DNA from: an uncultured Clostridia bacterium
Lineage (GTDB): Bacteria > Bacillota > Clostridia > Oscillospirales > Acutalibacteraceae
Assembly: GCA_946041635.1 (NCBI GenBank)
Contig: CAMGDG010000004.1
Location: forward strand, 1 to 42,918
DNA: 42,918 nt
Direction of reading: 5' to 3'
A program made the translations under genes and the position numbers. This document shows positions 40,772 through 42,918 of this stretch, one piece after another. The notes beneath the pieces were generated by a model, which was not told the origin of the DNA, searched no databases, and saw only the letters and a program-made list of their open reading frames with translations. The stretch's first letter is position 1. The number at the start of each line of letters is the position of its first letter.

Positions 40772-42918
40772 TTACTGAATTTCAACGCAGTCAAGAGCAT
40801 TTACGGTAATTCCGTTAAAGGTGACGGGAGCGTCGTTATAGTTTACATAAACTCTGGAACTGTTGTTGTATTCCGTGCAGTACACTCCGTCCTGTACCTT
40901 GTAGTGCGCCGTCATTCTTGCACCTCTCAAATCGGAAAGTGCGCTGTTGGCTTTTGTATAATACTTAACTATATCGTTTATGTTTTTATCATAATAATAC
41001 TTTTCGTCAAGGGCTTCATCATAAACGGAGCCGTACCACTCAACACAGGGCAGACAACCGTATTCAACGGATTTCAGGAAGGCGGTGGCTGTGTCGCCAT
41101 ATGTGTTCATACCTGCGGCGCTGTATTCCGTAATGCCGTGAAGAAGCATTTGAATAAAGGGAATTCCCACATATGCGTCGCTTTCATCGGCGGTATAAGG
41201 CGCCATGGGAATACTTGAAACAACATCGGCGTTTTTAACTGCGTATATGTTTCCCGTGTCAATCATCAGTTTTTTCGATGAAGCAAGCACAGGCAGAAGC
41301 GAAGCAATCTCTTTCTTGGAGGCTTCACGGCTGTAAAAGCTTGAAGAATAATCGGAATACAGATATGCTCCGGCATCATTCAGCGAGTATCCGTCAAAAC
41401 TCTTGTCGGCTGATGATGAAAGTATATCGTCAATGCGACCTTCAAGGAGTTTAAGTTTAATAAAGCTTTGATTATCCGTAGCCAGGGGGAAAGTATCGTC
41501 AGCAGAGGGTACGGCTTTAATATTCGATGAATTTAAAGCCTTTGCATTCCCCGAACTCTTGTAACTGTATGTCAGAATGTCCGTATCAATAAACAACGAT
41601 ATATTCTGACTGCTCAGATAATCATAAAGCGCCTTGTAATCCTGCTCTTTTCCGAGAGCCTTTTTAAAACTGCCGCCGTCAGCCGTGCCGTTGTTGGCAT
41701 TGTCATACAGTCCGTTATATCTTAAATATGCGTTGTTAACGCCTTTTGCTTTCAAAAGCTTCATTAGCGAAAGTGCCTGATTGTAACCCGTCAGTACGCT
41801 GTATTGACCGATTCCGTTCACATATCCGCCTTGCAAGGAAATTACCAAGGGCAGATTTTTTGATTCGGGCTCAACGGTTTTGGTTGAAAGCATTGAATTC
41901 CTGATGTAATTTTCACGGCAAGCGGTTGCCATACCCGAATATGTTGCCGATTTCCCCGAAAGGAAACGGTAACAAAGAACTATATCGTTTTTATATTGAT
42001 CGCCGTATGTCTTTTTAATCTTTTTTCCGCTGTCATCAATAAAAATTCCCGTTGTTCTGAAAGACGCTCCCACGCTGTTGAGTGTTGCATCCGTATTGCG
42101 GCAGGCGTTTATTTGGGCTATTGTGTCGCCCTGCTCAATTATGCAAACAAAAGCGCTGCTGTTCCGTTTGATTCCGAAAGCGCCGAAAAGGCATTGCGAA
42201 GCATTGCGAGAATTACTTTCGGCAGAATCCTCACCGTAAACAGACAATGTAACAGGCTTAAAGTCTTTATCCTCAACGCCGGTCATAATCAGCGCTCCGC
42301 TTCCGTCGGGTACGAAAATATAATCATCTGCACCGCTTTGCTCGTATGCGCCGAAAGTATTAAGTAAACTGATTTTTTCAATAAATACTCCGTCAGGCAC
42401 AAAAAGGTCGTTCATACTGAGATTAACATAGAATGAACCGTCACGGAGAGTATAAATAACGGTTAAATCAACTCTTATTTGCTTGTCCGTCAATGCGGTT
42501 ATGTCCGCACCGGCTGTTTGAGCGTCAGGAGCCATAGCGTACTTTACCGACACGCCGTTTTCGGAAATGGTGTATGAAGCGCAGGAGAAATTCACAGAGT
42601 TATCCTGCGAGTTGAGTACATATACCTCCTCTCCGCCGTTTGAGAGCGTAACCTCAACAGCCGAGCCGAAAATCTCCTTTGAAACCGAGCTTTGGGGGAG
42701 AGATGACCACACCGTGCCGCTGTTTGTGTCACGAATTGAGGGCGTCATTGTCTTTTCATCAAAAAGAAGTTCAATAAGCCCCGATTTGCAAACGGATTTC
42801 ATACTTTCTGTGTCGGATTTGTGGTATTCATCTCCCGAATACGAAGGATTAACCGTGTTAACAGGGCTAAGCTTAACTTTTTTCGTGCTTACCCCCGAAG
42901 CACAGGAGGAAAACAGTA
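40772..42918 (-). CDS. DUF5696 lipoprotein, N-terminus beyond the window
   Basis: At least 714 residues of a DUF5696 protein, a Clostridia and Bacilli family often near sugar or polysaccharide genes and with a barrel that resembles glycoside hydrolases. The ATG at 42802 is not the start: the frame stays open to the window edge and reads LFSSCASG at 42893-42916, a lipobox followed by a Ser/Thr/Lys-rich linker. So the mature protein starts near 42904 and the signal peptide lies off the edge. Visible blocks include YIFVPDGSGALI, YLRYNGLYDN and CVEWYGSVYDE. The enzymatic role is unproven. Confidence 0.85.
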   Translation of the reverse strand, partial: LFSSCASGVSTKKVKLSPVNTVNPSYSGDEYHKSDTESMKSVCKSGLIELLFDEKTMTPSIRDTNSGTVWSSLPQSSVSKEIFGSAVEVTLSNGGEEVYVLNSQDNSVNFSCASYTISENGVSVKYAMAPDAQTAGADITALTDKQIRVDLTVIYTLRDGSFYVNLSMNDLFVPDGVFIEKISLLNTFGAYEQSGADDYIFVPDGSGALIMTGVEDKDFKPVTLSVYGEDSAESNSRNASQCLFGAFGIKRNSSAFVCIIEQGDTIAQINACRNTDATLNSVGASFRTTGIFIDDSGKKIKKTYGDQYKNDIVLCYRFLSGKSATYSGMATACRENYIRNSMLSTKTVEPESKNLPLVISLQGGYVNGIGQYSVLTGYNQALSLMKLLKAKGVNNAYLRYNGLYDNANNGTADGGSFKKALGKEQDYKALYDYLSSQNISLFIDTDILTYSYKSSGNAKALNSSNIKAVPSADDTFPLATDNQSFIKLKLLEGRIDDILSSSADKSFDGYSLNDAGAYLYSDYSSSFYSREASKKEIASLLPVLASSKKLMIDTGNIYAVKNADVVSSIPMAPYTADESDAYVGIPFIQMLLHGITEYSAAGMNTYGDTATAFLKSVEYGCLPCVEWYGSVYDEALDEKYYYDKNINDIVKYYTKANSALSDLRGARMTAHYKVQDGVYCTEYNNSSRVYVNYNDAPVTFNGITVNALDCVEIQ

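Overview
The window is a 42.9 kb piece of a low-to-mid GC Bacillota genome, class Clostridia, most likely an uncultured gut member of the Oscillospirales. The genus cannot be fixed from the sequence. Supporting signs are AAGGAGG-type ribosome sites, sigma-A promoters with 16-18 bp spacers, a CIRCE-controlled groESL, a Trp T-box, a G5/3D cell-wall protein, a FeoB-associated Cys-rich protein, a DUF5696 lipoprotein and frequent TTG/GTG starts. The first 45 bases are not genomic: they match an Illumina Nextera adapter (P5 tail, i5 index, mosaic end), so the contig really begins near base 46. The last gene runs off the right edge.

Left part (46-13800, plus strand): a TtcA-like thiolase; an operon of a DUF975 membrane protein, an ApgM-type phosphotransferase, MetY and a membrane-anchored phosphoesterase; the AzlCD branched-chain amino acid exporter; a secreted G5/3D cell-wall protein with a possible WalR site far upstream; the NAD(P)HX repair enzyme with a small lipoprotein; a MazF/EndoA toxin with no visible antitoxin; groES-groEL under HrcA; and a PaaI-type thioesterase.

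Middle (13800-20700): on the minus strand, a three-gene ABC importer (ATPase, permease, binding lipoprotein) behind a T-box leader whose specifier reads TGG (Trp), so it is probably a tryptophan importer. A 12-codon open frame with a strong ribosome site and one Trp codon lies between the T-box terminator and the binding-protein gene. A flavin reductase-like protein follows. On the plus strand come a small XRE regulator, endonuclease III and a large three-helix membrane protein of unknown function.

Arginine block (20730-30170, plus strand): two ArgR boxes three helical turns apart precede argG, argH, a transglutaminase-fold protein, argC (short form), argJ, argB, argD and argF. With bifunctional ArgJ this covers glutamate to arginine, apart from carbamoyl phosphate supply. 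The gaps carry short GC-rich palindromic repeats of one family that I do not see elsewhere in the window, plus a 111 bp hairpin element between argJ and argB whose arms pair much better in minus-strand RNA. Together with CGC/CGT-biased arginine codons in argC and argB, this suggests a cassette with its own history.

Right part (30195-42918): a FAD/Rieske oxidoreductase whose start codon abuts a perfect 15 bp inverted repeat; a convergent alpha/beta hydrolase; an XRE regulator; an iron block (feoA, feoB, Cys-rich protein, a DtxR/MntR-type regulator with a Cys in its metal site, then two FAD proteins) in one tight run; a zinc-ribbon/PASTA membrane pseudokinase; and a DUF5696 lipoprotein cut by the window edge.
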